Part shown: piece by piece, positions 47,049 to 56,349 of the stretch
How the letters are laid out: the number at the start of each line of letters is the position of its first letter
How positions within the stretch are numbered: the stretch's first letter is position 1
DNA from: Streptomyces venezuelae
Lineage (GTDB): Bacteria > Actinomycetota > Actinomycetes > Streptomycetales > Streptomycetaceae
Reading direction: 5' to 3'
Length of the DNA stretch: 64,000 nucleotides
Assembly: GCF_008642375.1 (NCBI RefSeq)
Contig: NZ_CP029194.1
Span: forward strand, 5,883,001 to 5,947,000
Program-made: the position numbers and the translations under genes
Notes under the pieces: generated by a model
What the model was told of the DNA's origin: nothing
Databases searched by the model: none
What the model saw: the letters and a program-made list of their open reading frames with translations, nothing else

Positions 47049-48781
47049 CAGGCTGCCTCCGCCTCGGTCAGCTGGGAGAGCACGATCTCCCGGTACGTCT
47101 CGTTCTGCGCCATCAGCTCCCCGTGCCGGCCCGTGCCGACGACCCGGCCCTCGTCGAGGACGACGATCCGGTCGGCGTCCCGGATGGTCGCCACCCGCTG
47201 GGCGACGATCACCACCGTCGAGTCCGCCGTCTCCCGGCGGAGCGCCTCGCGCAGCAGGGCGTCCGTCTCGTAGTCGAGCGCCGAGAACGAATCGTCGAAG
47301 AGATAGATCTCCGGCTTCTGCACCAGCGTCCGCGCGATCGCGAGCCGCTGCCGCTGACCGCCGGAGACGTTCGTGCCGCCCTGTGCGATCGGCGCGTTCA
47401 GCCCGTTCTCCAGCTTCCGTACGAAGTCGGCGGCCTGGGCCACCTCCAGGGCGTGCCAGAGCTCCTCGTCGCTCGCGTCGGGCTTCCCGTACCGCAGGTT
47501 CGTCGCCACCGTCCCGGAGAAGAGGTACGGCTTCTGCGGCACCAGGCTCACGGTCCTCGCCATCAGCGCGGGATCGAGCTTCCGCACATCCACACCGTCG
47601 ACGAGGACCTCGCCGCCGGTGGCATCGAAGAGCCGCGGCACGAGCCCGAGCAGCGTCGACTTGCCGCTGCCGGTGGACCCGATGATCGCGGTGGTCTCCC
47701 CGGGCCGGGCGACGAGCCCGACCTCCTTCAGCACCGACTCCTCGGCGCCCGGGTACCGGAAGTCCGCGCTCCTGACCTCCAGGTGCCCGCGCCGGTCGAG
47801 GGCCGTCACCGGCTCGGCCGGCGGTACGACGCTGGACTCGGTCGCGAGGACCTCCTCGATGCGCTCGGCGCACACCTCGGCACGCGGCACCATCATGAAC
47901 ATGAAGGTGGCCATCATGACGGCCATCACGATCTGCATCAGATAGGCGAGGAAGGCGGTCAGCGCGCCGATCTCCATCCCGCCGCTGTCGATGCGGTGCG
48001 CGCCGAACCAGACGACGGCCACGCTGGAGACGTTCACGACGGTCATCACGACCGGGAACATCAGCGCCATCAGCCGCCCGGTCGCCATCGACACGTCCGT
48101 CAGATCGGTGTTGGCGCGGCGGAAGCGCTCCTCCTCGTACCCGTCCTTCACGAAGGCCCGGATGACGCGGTTGCCGGTGATCTGCTCGCGCAGCACCCGG
48201 TTCACGGTGTCGAGGCGCTCCTGCATCGTCCGGAAGAGCGGCCGCATCCTCCGCACGATCAGGGTCACGGAGACACCGAGGACCGGCACGACCGCGAGCA
48301 GCACGGCCGACAGCGGCACGTCCTGGCCGAGGGCCATCACGATGCCGCCGACACACATGATCGGCGCCGACACCATCAGGGTGAACGCCATCAGGACCAG
48401 CATCTGGACCTGCTGCACGTCATTGGTCGTACGGGTGATCAGCGAGGGCGCGCCGAAGTGTCCGAGCTCCCGGGCGGAGAAGGACTGCACCCGGTCGAAG
48501 ATCGCGCCGCGGACGTCCCGGCCCAGCGCGGAAGCCGTCCGCGCGCCGTAGTAGACGGCGCCGATGTTGCACACGACCTGCACGACGGAGACGCCGACCA
48601 TCAGCGCGCCGAAACGCAGGATGTAGCCGGTGTCCCCGTTCACGACACCGTTGTCGATGATGTCGGCGTTCAGGGTCGGCAGGTAGAGGCTCGCGCAGGT
48701 CTGCAGGAACTGGAGCAGGACGAGCAGGGCGATGGGTTTTCGGTAGGGCCGGAGGTGGGTTCGGAGAAGTCTTATGAGCAC
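47048..48781 (-). CDS. ABC exporter half-transporter, degenerate-site subunit (second pair)
   Basis: A 577-residue fused TM-NBD protein starting at GTG 48781 (no ribosome site; GATAGT about 7 nt upstream may be a -10 of a leaderless mRNA). Seen: LITRTTNDVQQVQ, Walker A GSTGSGKST, signature NVSGGQRQRL, and Walker B IYLFDDSFSALD with Asp replacing the catalytic Glu. Same length and architecture as the protein at 28109-29842, its paralogue. It forms a heterodimer with the downstream gene product. Confidence 0.93.
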   Translation of the reverse strand: MLIRLLRTHLRPYRKPIALLVLLQFLQTCASLYLPTLNADIIDNGVVNGDTGYILRFGALMVGVSVVQVVCNIGAVYYGARTASALGRDVRGAIFDRVQSFSARELGHFGAPSLITRTTNDVQQVQMLVLMAFTLMVSAPIMCVGGIVMALGQDVPLSAVLLAVVPVLGVSVTLIVRRMRPLFRTMQERLDTVNRVLREQITGNRVIRAFVKDGYEEERFRRANTDLTDVSMATGRLMALMFPVVMTVVNVSSVAVVWFGAHRIDSGGMEIGALTAFLAYLMQIVMAVMMATFMFMMVPRAEVCAERIEEVLATESSVVPPAEPVTALDRRGHLEVRSADFRYPGAEESVLKEVGLVARPGETTAIIGSTGSGKSTLLGLVPRLFDATGGEVLVDGVDVRKLDPALMARTVSLVPQKPYLFSGTVATNLRYGKPDASDEELWHALEVAQAADFVRKLENGLNAPIAQGGTNVSGGQRQRLAIARTLVQKPEIYLFDDSFSALDYETDALLREALRRETADSTVVIVAQRVATIRDADRIVVLDEGRVVGTGRHGELMAQNETYREIVLSQLTEAEAA

Positions 48782-48884
48782 GGGACCTACTATCGCCCGC
48801 CCCCCTGTGCGGGACGACTCGGTTTTACGGGCGCGCCCCGAGCCCTGGCGAAGACTTTACGAAGAGAGTGTTTCGGCCCCTGCT

Positions 48885-50351
48885 CTACGCACCGAACGCC
48901 CCGGGATGGATCTGCTCCCGGGTGGCCACGTACTGCTGCCGCACGGCCTGCCCCACCGCCAGCTCTCCCCCTGACTCCGTCGGGGGGACCCCCACGCCGG
49001 CCTCCAGGACCTGCGCCGCGGCTCCCTGCCAGGCCGGGGGAGCGGACGGCGAGAGGGTGCCCCGGGCCACCCCGAGGGCCCAGGCGGCCTGCCGGGCGGC
49101 ACCGAGCGCCGCGTAGTCGGCCGGCTGGGGGACGACGACCTGCGCGCCGAACAGCGCGGGCGCGAGCGCCTGCACGGCCGGCAGCGCGGCCGCCGCGCCC
49201 AGCAGGAAGACCCGCCGCACCTCGACGCCCCGCCCGCGCAGGACGTCCATGGCGTCGGTGAGCGCGCAGAGCATCCCCTCGAACGCGGCCCGCGCGAGGT
49301 GCTCGGGCTTCATCGACTCGCGCCGCAGCCCGCTGAGCGTGCCCGCGGAGTGCGGCAGGTTCGGGGTCCGCTCGCCCTCCAGGTAGGGCAGCAGGACGAG
49401 CCCGGAGGCGCCGGGCGTCGACTTCAGCGCGAGCGCGGAGAGCTCGTCGAGCGAGTCCAGGCCCAGCATCTCGGCGGTCCCGCGCAGCGCCCGTACGGCA
49501 TTGGAGGTGGAGACGACCGGCAGGTGCATGCCGGCGGCGTCGGCGAAGGAGGTGATCATGCCGCTCGGGTCGGCGAGGGCCTCGTGGTGCACGGCCATCA
49601 CGGACCCGGAGGCGCCGAGCGAGACGACCGCGTCGCCGAGCCCGAGGCCGAGCCCGAGGGCGGCGGCCATCGTCTCGCCCGTACCGGCGGAGATGAGGAG
49701 CCCCTCGGGGGTGGTGCCGGCGGCCTCGGCCGGGCCGAGGACCTCGGGCAGCACGGCCTGGTGGCCGAGCGCGAGCTCGACGAGATCGGGGCGGTAGGCG
49801 CCGGTGCGGGCCGACCAGTAACCGGTGCCGGAGGCGGCGCCGCGGTCGGTGGTGCGCCGCGCGGGCCGTCCGAGGAGCTGCCAGACGAGCCAGTCATGAG
49901 GCTGGAGGACCATCGAGACCCGCTGCGCGTTCTCGGACTCCGTACGGGCCAGCCAGCGCAGCTTGGCCACCGGCTGCCCGGAGCTCGGCACACAGCCGAC
50001 GGCCTCGGCCCACGCCTGGCGCCCGCCCAGCGACTCGACGAGATCGGCGGCGGCGACCTGCGCCCGCTTGTCGTTCCCGACGAGCGCGGGCCGCACGAGG
50101 GCGCCCTGCGCGTCCAGCGGCACGAGCCCGTGCTGCTGGGCGGAGACGCCGATGGCCTGCACACCCTCCAGGAGCCCGCCGGTGGCGGCCTCCCCGAGCG
50201 AGAGCAGCCAGGTCTGCGGATCGACCTCGGCAGCCTTCGGATCGCCCTGGTGGGGGGCGTACCCCTGGCGCAGCACGGCGCCCGTGTCCGCGTCGCAGAC
50301 GACGATGCGTGTGAATCCGGCAGAGCTGTCGAGTCCGGCGACTATCCCCAT
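48885..50351 (-). CDS. FGGY-family carbohydrate kinase (xylulokinase-like)
   Basis: A 488-residue ATP-dependent sugar kinase. Seen: the N-terminal phosphate motif VAGLDSSAGFTRIVVCD, QQHGLVPLD, NDKRAQ, catalytic-region TDRGAASGTGYWS, the adenosine-binding GASGSVMAVHH and the FGGY signature 2-like stretch AAFEGMLCALTDAMD. It is closest in feel to XylB, although no xylA or transporter is adjacent, so the substrate is not certain. The ATG at 50351 begins exactly at the conserved domain; the longer frame from 50450 is unsupported. Confidence 0.86.
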   Translation of the reverse strand: MGIVAGLDSSAGFTRIVVCDADTGAVLRQGYAPHQGDPKAAEVDPQTWLLSLGEAATGGLLEGVQAIGVSAQQHGLVPLDAQGALVRPALVGNDKRAQVAAADLVESLGGRQAWAEAVGCVPSSGQPVAKLRWLARTESENAQRVSMVLQPHDWLVWQLLGRPARRTTDRGAASGTGYWSARTGAYRPDLVELALGHQAVLPEVLGPAEAAGTTPEGLLISAGTGETMAAALGLGLGLGDAVVSLGASGSVMAVHHEALADPSGMITSFADAAGMHLPVVSTSNAVRALRGTAEMLGLDSLDELSALALKSTPGASGLVLLPYLEGERTPNLPHSAGTLSGLRRESMKPEHLARAAFEGMLCALTDAMDVLRGRGVEVRRVFLLGAAAALPAVQALAPALFGAQVVVPQPADYAALGAARQAAWALGVARGTLSPSAPPAWQGAAAQVLEAGVGVPPTESGGELAVGQAVRQQYVATREQIHPGAFGA

Positions 50352-50388
50352 GAGACGTGATTCTGCCGCACAAGGGGGCGGTGTGGCA

Positions 50389-50700
50389 TCAGGTGTTGCT
50401 GGTGCCCCAGTCGTCGTCCTCGACGCGTCCGTTGCTCCGGCCGCGGTCACGCAGCGCGTGGACCCGGTCGGTCACCGACGACGGCAGCCTGTCGCCCACC
50501 GTGTCGCCCACGGCGTGCATCGCCTTGCCCGCGACCTGGCGCCCGGTCTGGGCGGCGGACTCGGCGGCGTTGCGCACGGCCGGGTTCTGCGCGAAGTCCC
50601 TCGCGGACTTCTTCATCTGCTCGTAGCGCTCGCGTCCGGCCCGTGTGCCGATCACGTAACCGAGGGCGAGGCCCACGACGAACGTCAGCTTGTACCGCAC
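50389..50700 (-). CDS. YtxH-domain-like small membrane-associated protein
   Basis: 103 residues: MRYKLTFVVGLALGYVIGTRAGRERY (one TM helix with a GxxxG-like face, then Arg-rich), followed by an amphipathic alanine-rich helix (NAAESAAQTGRQVAGKAMHAV) and a charged tail. This is the pattern of YtxH/apolipophorin-like stress proteins. It lies 37 nt upstream of the FGGY kinase gene on the same strand. Function unknown. The 135 bp to the first tRNA holds no gene I can support. Confidence 0.8.
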   Translation of the reverse strand: MRYKLTFVVGLALGYVIGTRAGRERYEQMKKSARDFAQNPAVRNAAESAAQTGRQVAGKAMHAVGDTVGDRLPSSVTDRVHALRDRGRSNGRVEDDDWGTSNT

Positions 50701-50835
50701 GGCTGCGATCCTTCCCTGGAGGCCCTGGGGATACCGATTGGCGGAGCACCCCCCTGCTTGCGCTAATGTATGTCTCGCAGCGAGCGAGCGCCCTCCCGGT
50801 CAGCCGGACTGGGTCCGTTCGGTGCAACGCAGCAA

Positions 50836-50908
50836 TCCCCTGTAGCTCAATTGGCAGAGCAGCCGGCTGTTAACCGGCAGGTTACTGGTTCGAGTCCAGT
50901 CGGGGGAG
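50836..50908 (+). tRNA. tRNA-Asn (GTT)
   Basis: A 73-nt cloverleaf: 7-bp acceptor (TCCCCTG / CGGGGGA, one G-U), D-loop AGCTCAATTGGCAGAGC, anticodon loop CTGTTAA with GTT, and T-loop GGTTCGAGTCC. CCA is not encoded. It is followed 5 nt later by a second, nearly identical copy. Confidence 0.97.
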
Positions 50909-50913
50909 CGCGA

Positions 50914-50986
50914 TCCCCTGTAGCTCAATTGGCAGAGCATTCGGCTGTTAACCGGAGGGTTACTGGTTCGAGTCCAGTCGGGGGAG
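50914..50986 (+). tRNA. tRNA-Asn (GTT), second copy
   Basis: A tandem duplicate of the preceding tRNA with changes only around the anticodon arm and variable loop (ATTCGG and CCGGAGG instead of AGCCGG and CCGGCAG). In this copy the first anticodon-stem pair is weakened. Confidence 0.96.
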
Positions 50987-50997
50987 CGGAACGGAAG

Positions 50998-51018
50998 AGG
51001 ACCCTTCGGGGTCCTTTT
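50998..51018 (+). terminator. Terminator after the tRNA-Asn pair
   Basis: AGGACCC-TTCG-GGGTCCT followed by a T run, 12 nt after the second tRNA: a classical intrinsic terminator. Confidence 0.85.
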
Positions 51019-51151
51019 TCGCGTCTCAGGGAACCATGCGGGCCGGTGCGAGGTCTTCATGGTCAGCAGAGCCGATCTTCCGGAGCAGGAGATCGTATGA
51101 GCGGCTATGCTGCGGCAGACGGCGCGCACACATGTACGCGCCTCACCGTAC

Positions 51152-51228
51152 GGGGCGGTAGCTCAGCCGGTTAGAGCAGCGGACTCATAATCCGTCGGCC
51201 GTGGGTTCGAGTCCCACCCGCCCCACCA
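51152..51228 (+). tRNA. tRNA with CAT anticodon (Met elongator or Ile2), CCA encoded
   Basis: Acceptor GGGGCGG pairs with CCGCCCC, A73 then CCA (51226-51228); anticodon loop CTCATAA; T-arm GTGGGTTCGAGTCCCAC. CAT can be elongator Met or lysidine-modified Ile2, which I cannot separate by eye; the initiator is excluded because the first acceptor base pairs. Relics of an integrase module follow directly, so its 3' end is a plausible attachment site. Confidence 0.93.
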
Positions 51229-51247
51229 TAGAAAAACGTTCTGACCT

Positions 51248-51277
51248 GCGGAAACGCCCTGGAGGGGGTGTTTCCGC
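51248..51277 (+). terminator. Hairpin after the CAT tRNA
   Basis: GCGGAAACGCCC and GGGTGTTTCCGC form a 12-bp stem (one G-T pair), 20 nt after the tRNA. Probable terminator. Confidence 0.65.
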
Positions 51278-51697
51278 GTTAGGCGTTCGCCTCGCGCTGG
51301 TTAGGCGAAGCCAGTGCCCTCGACCGACCTCACCGGGCCCCTGACCTTGTGACCTGGGTTTTCGGCGGAACCCGGTTCTGGAGGTCACGACGATGATCCC
51401 ACGGCGATCCCACGTCTCCCGCGTGTGACACGCCGCACACAACGCCGGATTCCCGCGTCTACTCCCCATCACACTCGACCCCCTCCGGGTCGCACGCGCC
51501 GTATGGCGGCGACGCCACACCCCTCCGCCCTCACCGACCGCCCTCCTCCCTGGCCGCCGGGCCTACGACGGCACCGGCCTCACCCTCGACCTCGAACGCC
51601 TCGCCGCACTCATAGGCGGCGGCCCGGCGCGCGACCAAGTTGGTGACGGCTCGTGCGTGACGACGACTCCTCACCGTCCCCGGGGCCATGATCCGGC

Positions 51698-51835
51698 CTC
51701 AAGATCGGTGGCGCCGCCCTCTACGACCTCCTGTGCAGCCGCCGCCTGGCCTCCCTCACCGTCGGCCGTGCCCGCCGCATCCCCGCCCAAGCCCTGGACG
51801 ACTACGTCCAGCGCCACCTGGAAGAGGCCGCTTGA
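51698..51835 (+). pseudogene. Excisionase (Xis-like HTH) remnant
   Basis: A frame reading LKIGGAALYDLLCSRRLASLTVGRARRIPAQALDDYVQRHLEEAA then stop. This is the winged-HTH of actinomycete ICE/phage excisionases, but the N-terminal ~20-30 residues are missing and no start is present. The stop overlaps the ATG of the integrase remnant (TGATG), the usual xis-int coupling. The preceding ~420 bp (51278-51697) shows no supportable gene, only fragments such as RAYDGTGLTLDLERLAALIGGG that look like decayed coding DNA. Confidence 0.7.
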
Positions 51836-52416
51836 TGGCAGCCCCTAAGCGTAAGAAGGCCCGCGCCAACGGCGAAGGCACCAGTTACCAGCGCAAGACC
51901 GGCCGACGGGAAGCCGCCGGCTACGTCCTCACCGTCTACGGCACCCGCAAATAGGTCCGCATCTATGGCGCCACGCGCAAGAATGCGGCCGACAAGCTCG
52001 CCAAGAGCAACCAGCGTCGCCGTCCACCGGCTCCGCGAGAAACACACCCATACCCGCTACGTCACCGGCGTCCGCCGTCACCGCATCCCCGGCCTCGGCG
52101 CCAAGCCGGTTCCTCGACGTGGGCCACGCCGACCGGCTCCACGTGCTGTACGAACGAACCAGGCGCACCGGACTCCGCAAGGGAACTCCGGCACATCTGC
52201 TTCCACGACCTCCGCCACTCAACCGCCTCCCTGCTCCTGGAACAAGGCGTTGATCTCATAGCCGTCAAGGAACTCCTCGGCCACGCCCGCATCGGCGTCA
52301 CCGCTGGCGTCTACGCCAACCCTCAGGAATTGCATCAGATGGGCGAGAAGCCGCAGGTGGCGCGGTCAGATCGGCATCCGACGGGGGCTCGGTCCTCCTA
52401 CAACTTGGTGGCTTGA
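51835..52416 (+). pseudogene. Degenerate tyrosine integrase of an AICE/phage type
   Basis: It opens with ATG and a typical start (KARANGEGTSYQRKTGRREA, YVLTVYGTRK) but hits TAG at 51952. A short related stretch (VRIYGATRKNAADKLAK) follows. Most of the middle is deleted or frame-shifted. The C-terminal catalytic part survives at about 52190-52416: FHDLRHSTASLLLEQGVDLIAVKELLGHARIGVT, then the Tyr region AGVYANPQELHQMG. It cannot encode an active recombinase. With the xis remnant and the adjacent tRNA, it marks an old integration event. Confidence 0.85.
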
Positions 52417-52450
52417 TCAGGGAGTTTGGTGATCAGATCCCATCTGATGC
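52332..52450. repeat. 12-bp inverted pair and 17-bp dyad upstream of the intact recombinase
   Basis: GCATCAGATGGG (52332-52343) and its exact complement CCCATCTGATGC (52439-52450) are 95 bp apart. The right copy overlaps a perfect dyad ATCAGAT-CCC-ATCTGAT (52432-52448), 33 bp before the recombinase GTG. The pair may be an element end or operators for the XRE protein encoded next door. Confidence 0.6.
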
Positions 52451-52480
52451 AGGATTTGCCCTCTGGAAGGGAGGGCTGGA

Positions 52481-53605
52481 GTGGGGCAACAGCGACGTGC
52501 CGACCTGGCCGGGGCGGCTCATCTGGAACTCGCCTCCGGGGTGGTCCAGCTGCGTCCGCAGGACGCGATGGTCGAGGCGATGCTGCGGGGCTGGCGGGCC
52601 CAGCAGGCCGCCCGCGGGCTGCGCGAGGACACGGTCACCGCCAGGGAACGGCTTGTGCGCCGGTTTCTGGAGCACACCAACGAGTACCCGTGGGCCTGGG
52701 CGCCGGGGCATGTGGACGAGTGGTCCCTCGGGCTGACCAGCGAGAAGCACTTGGCGCCATCCACGATCCGCAGCTACCAGAGCAGTCTGCGGCTGTTCAG
52801 CGAGTTCCTGATCGACGGCCGCTACGGCTGGGCGGTGGCCTGCGAGGACGCCTTCGGCACCCATCCGGTGGCGATCTGCCATGAGTGGAACACCATCGCC
52901 CACCTCAATGACTACGAGGGCAGGCCGGAGGCGAGGCCGTTCGCACGGGAGGAGATCCAGCGGTTCCTCGACTACGCCGACGACCAGGTCGACCGCGCGG
53001 TGCGCGCGAAGCGCAAGGGAGCCCTCGCTGCCAACCGGGACGCCACCCTCTTCAAGGTCATCTGCGGGTGGGGCCTGCGCCGCACCGAGGCGGCCAAGCT
53101 TGATCTGGTGGACTTCGGCCGCAACGCCTCGGCTCCGCAGTTCGGCCGGTACGGCACGCTCAACGTCCGCTACGGCAAGGCAAAGAAGGGCCAGCCGCCC
53201 CGGCGTCGGAGCGTGCTGTCAGTGATGGACTGGGCGGTGGAGGCCGTCGCCGACTACGTCGAGAACGTCCGGCCGCGGTTCGGCTGTGAGGACCACCCCG
53301 CGCTCTGGGTGACCGAGCGAGGCGGAAGGATCAAGCCCGCCGAGATCAATGCCCGGTTCGTCGCCTACCGCGACGCGCTGAAGCTCCCGAAGGAGCTGGT
53401 CGTCCACTCAGCCCGCCACGCCTACATCACCCACCTCACCGAGGACGGCGTCGACCGCCGCTTCATCCAGCAGCAGGTCGGTCACGAGAACGACAGCTCC
53501 ACCGCCATCTACACCCACGTCAGCGACGACTTCATGAAAACCATGCTCCACAAGGCGCTCGCGCCCGTGCTCGCCTCGACCACCTTCGCAGACAAGGACC
53601 GCTGA
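52481..53605 (+). CDS. Tyrosine recombinase/integrase
   Basis: A 374-residue site-specific recombinase that appears intact. N-terminal SAM-like core-binding domain (MLRGWRAQQAARGLREDTVTARE, STIRSYQSSLRLFSEFL) and C-terminal catalytic domain with Arg I in CGWGLRRTEAAKLDL, the Lys beta-hairpin region (YGKAKKGQPPRRR), HxxR as VHSARHAYITHL, a Gly-His motif GHEN, and nucleophile Tyr in STAIYTHVSDDFM. The GTG at 52481 has GGGAGGGC upstream. It overlaps the next gene by one base (TGATG) and leads a four-gene cassette. It is distinct from the decayed integrase immediately upstream. Confidence 0.93.
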   Translation: MGQQRRADLAGAAHLELASGVVQLRPQDAMVEAMLRGWRAQQAARGLREDTVTARERLVRRFLEHTNEYPWAWAPGHVDEWSLGLTSEKHLAPSTIRSYQSSLRLFSEFLIDGRYGWAVACEDAFGTHPVAICHEWNTIAHLNDYEGRPEARPFAREEIQRFLDYADDQVDRAVRAKRKGALAANRDATLFKVICGWGLRRTEAAKLDLVDFGRNASAPQFGRYGTLNVRYGKAKKGQPPRRRSVLSVMDWAVEAVADYVENVRPRFGCEDHPALWVTERGGRIKPAEINARFVAYRDALKLPKELVVHSARHAYITHLTEDGVDRRFIQQQVGHENDSSTAIYTHVSDDFMKTMLHKALAPVLASTTFADKDR

Positions 53606-53946
53606 TGGCCGCCAAGCTCGACTATCACTGGCACCTGCGCAAGGTCATGGCCGACCGGGGGCTGTTCTCCACCACCGACCTCATCCCGCTGCTGGACAAA
53701 CGCGGCATCACCCTGTCCTCCAGTCAGGTCTACCGGCTCGTCGTCGAACGCCCCGAACGGCTCAGCCTGAGAATCCTCATGGCTCTGCTCGACATCCTCG
53801 ACTGCACCATGGACGACCTCATCGAACCCGTGGCCGCGGTCGGCGCCGCAGCAACCAGCGGGACGAAGAAAGCAGTTGGCGCCGAGGCCGGTGTCGGTGA
53901 CCTCCGACCCAAGCGGGCCCGCATCCGTGGTGCCGAGCGACCGTGA
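53605..53946 (+). CDS. Small XRE/Cro-type HTH protein of the recombinase cassette
   Basis: 113 residues. An HTH of the XRE type (LRKVMADRGLFSTTDLIPLLDKRGITLSSSQVYRLV, then MALLDILDCTMDDLIEP) and a basic Ala/Lys tail. It starts within the recombinase stop (TGATG) and ends over the next gene's start (GTGA-type overlap), so it is translated with both. It may regulate the cassette or act as a directionality factor. Confidence 0.88.
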   Translation: MAAKLDYHWHLRKVMADRGLFSTTDLIPLLDKRGITLSSSQVYRLVVERPERLSLRILMALLDILDCTMDDLIEPVAAVGAAATSGTKKAVGAEAGVGDLRPKRARIRGAERP

Positions 53947-56349
53947 CCACACCGGGACACCCAGACCGGGCCATCTCCGACCCGATCGGAACGATCGTGG
54001 ACCTGGTCGCGGCCATCGAACCTCAGCTGGCAATCGAGCAGATCCGCACCATGGTCACCAACCTCGCGGGCGGCCGGGCGAAGGCCCGCCGCCTCGCCTC
54101 ACACCTGGCCGAGCGTCCCGGCGTGCTGACCGACGGCCGCTCCCCGGCGCCCAGGGCCATCGGCGACCTGCTCATCGCGCTCCGCGAGGCTGGCGCCTCG
54201 CACATCTCGCCCCCGTGTTGCGCCGACTGCGGCAGTCCGATGCGAACCCTCAAGCGCCGCGGGCAGGACTGGTACTGCTGGAGGTGCGGACGGCAGCTCG
54301 AACCCTGCGCTGCCTGCGGAAACACCCGCCGCATCGCGAAGCGGGACCGCGCTGGGCGACCGCGCTGCAAGATGTGTCCGGATGTCGACGGCCGGGATCC
54401 GATCACCGTCATCCACAGGGTGGTCACCGCTCTGGACCCGGCCGCCGATCGCGAAGTGATAGCCGATGCGGTCCGCCGGTCGGCAGCACGCCCCTCCGAC
54501 CAGCAGAAACTCGCCTGGGCCCTGGAAACCGACCCTGGCCTGCTCGCCGGGGACGGGCACCTCTCACCCCTTCGCGCCATTCTGCGACTGATCGACCTCC
54601 TGCACACCGCGGGAGTCGCCGGAGTCGTCCAACCCGCCTGCCCCGGCTGCCACAGAGTCGTCCGCATCGACAAACCACTCAACGGACAGCGGGTGTGCCG
54701 CACCTGCATCGCCCACAGCCGCCTTGAGGACTGCTCGCGCTGCGGAGCCCGCCACCCGCGACGACCAGGGCCGGCCACTGTGCCCGAACTGCCTGATCAC
54801 CGACCCCGCGAACCTCGAACCCTGCATCAACTGCGGCCGCCGACGCCTGGTGGATACCCGCACGCCAGACGGCCCGATCTGCCCGAGCTGCCCCGCTCTC
54901 CGCACCGCGACCTGCTCCGTATGCGGCGAGAACAGGCCCTGCGGCACTTCCCGCACCACCGGTCGCCCGTGGTGTCCTACCTGTCAACACCGCACCGCCT
55001 CCTGCTCGGCCTGCGGCCGCATCGCGGCGGTCGTCTCCGGCACCCTCGCCGAACCCCTCTGCATCGACTGCACCGCCCCCGAGGTCTGGCACACCTGCCC
55101 CACCTGCACCGATCCCGACCATCCGCACCCAGGCCAGTGCGCCCGCTGCCTGATCAACCAGCGCCTCAACGAGCTGCTGGGGCCTTCGACGGAGACGCTC
55201 CACCCCGGGCTCCAGGCCCTCCGGCACGACATCGCCACCGCCGAATACCCTCTCACCGCCAACCGCTGGCTGAACAAGCCGTCCATCGCCCCGGTGCTCG
55301 CCGATCTCGCCGCCGGCCGCCGGCCGCTCACCCACCAGGCCCTCGACGAACTGCCCGACAGCCAGCCCCTCGCACATCTGCGTCAAGTACTCGTCAGCGT
55401 CGGCGCCCTGCCCGAACGCGACGAGCACATGGTCCGCATCGAACGCTTCCTCGCTGGTCTCCTCGCATCCCAGCAAGACCCTGACCGGCGCAGCCTCCTC
55501 CACCGCTATACGACCTGGCACCTCGTCAGACGCCTACGTAGCAGGAATAACGGCCGACCCTCCACTCCGCAGCAGTTCAACTCCATTCGTCAGCACACCC
55601 ACGCGGCCGTCGCCTTCCTGGGCTGGCTCGCCACCCATAACCTCACCCTGGTCACCTGCGGACAGGGCGACCTCGACCGCTGGCTCACCGACGACTCCGC
55701 CACCTATCGCTGGACCGCCGGCCACTTCATCCGCTGGGCCCGCACCAACAAGCTGACCAGCGTCCACGCCCCCGCCCACCGCTGGAGCGGCCCGACCCAA
55801 CCCCTAGACGACCAGCACCGATGGGACAACGCACGCCGACTCCTGCACGACAAGACCCTCAAATCCGAAGACCGGCTGGCCGGCCTGCTTCTCCTCCTCT
55901 ATGCCCAAAGACCGGCAGCGATCAGCCGTCTGACCACCGCAGACGTCGAAGCCGACGATCAAGGAGTGCGCGTCCACCTCGGCCAGGCCCCCATCCGGCT
56001 ACCCGACCCAGTAGCCGCGCTCGCCCGCGCCGTCGCTGCCAGCCGCAAGGGCCACGCGACTATCGGGGCACTGGCGCCATCGCCCTGGCTCTTCCCCGGC
56101 GGCCAGCCCGGACGCCCGATCAGCACCACGCAGCTCACCCAGCGGCTCAACAACCTCGGGATCCGCCCCAACCAGGCCCGCAGCACCGCACTGTTCCAAC
56201 TCGCCACCGAAATCCCCGCCGCGATCCTCGCCCGCACCCTGGGCATCCACACTGACGTCGCCGTCGCCTGGCAGCGCCTCTCCGCAGGCGACTGGGCCAA
56301 CTACGCCGCCGAAGTCAGCCGCCGCTCTCGAAAGGCCCCCGCGCCGTGA
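53943..56349 (+). CDS. Multi-zinc-ribbon protein fused to a degenerate tyrosine recombinase domain (one apparent frameshift)
   Basis: Unusual protein of about 801 residues if one shift is repaired. Order: helical N-terminus with an HTH-like stretch (~residues 1-90); seven CxxC knuckles up to about 54743; then, in the next frame, nine more (CPNC, CINC, CPSC, CSVC, CPTC, CSAC, CIDC, CPTC, CARC), totalling sixteen, about eight zinc ribbons; then a recombinase-like C-half: core-binding region (PQQFNSIRQHTHAAVAFLGWL), Arg in YAQRPAAISRLT, and QARSTALFQLATEIPAAILARTLGIH. The catalytic HxxR reads NxxR, and Trp stands where Tyr is expected, so catalysis is unlikely. The shift lies near 54745-54755 in a GAGCCCGCC run and falls between two knuckles that should pair. 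The stop overlaps the next GTG. I infer an accessory DNA-binding partner of the active recombinase. Confidence 0.8.
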
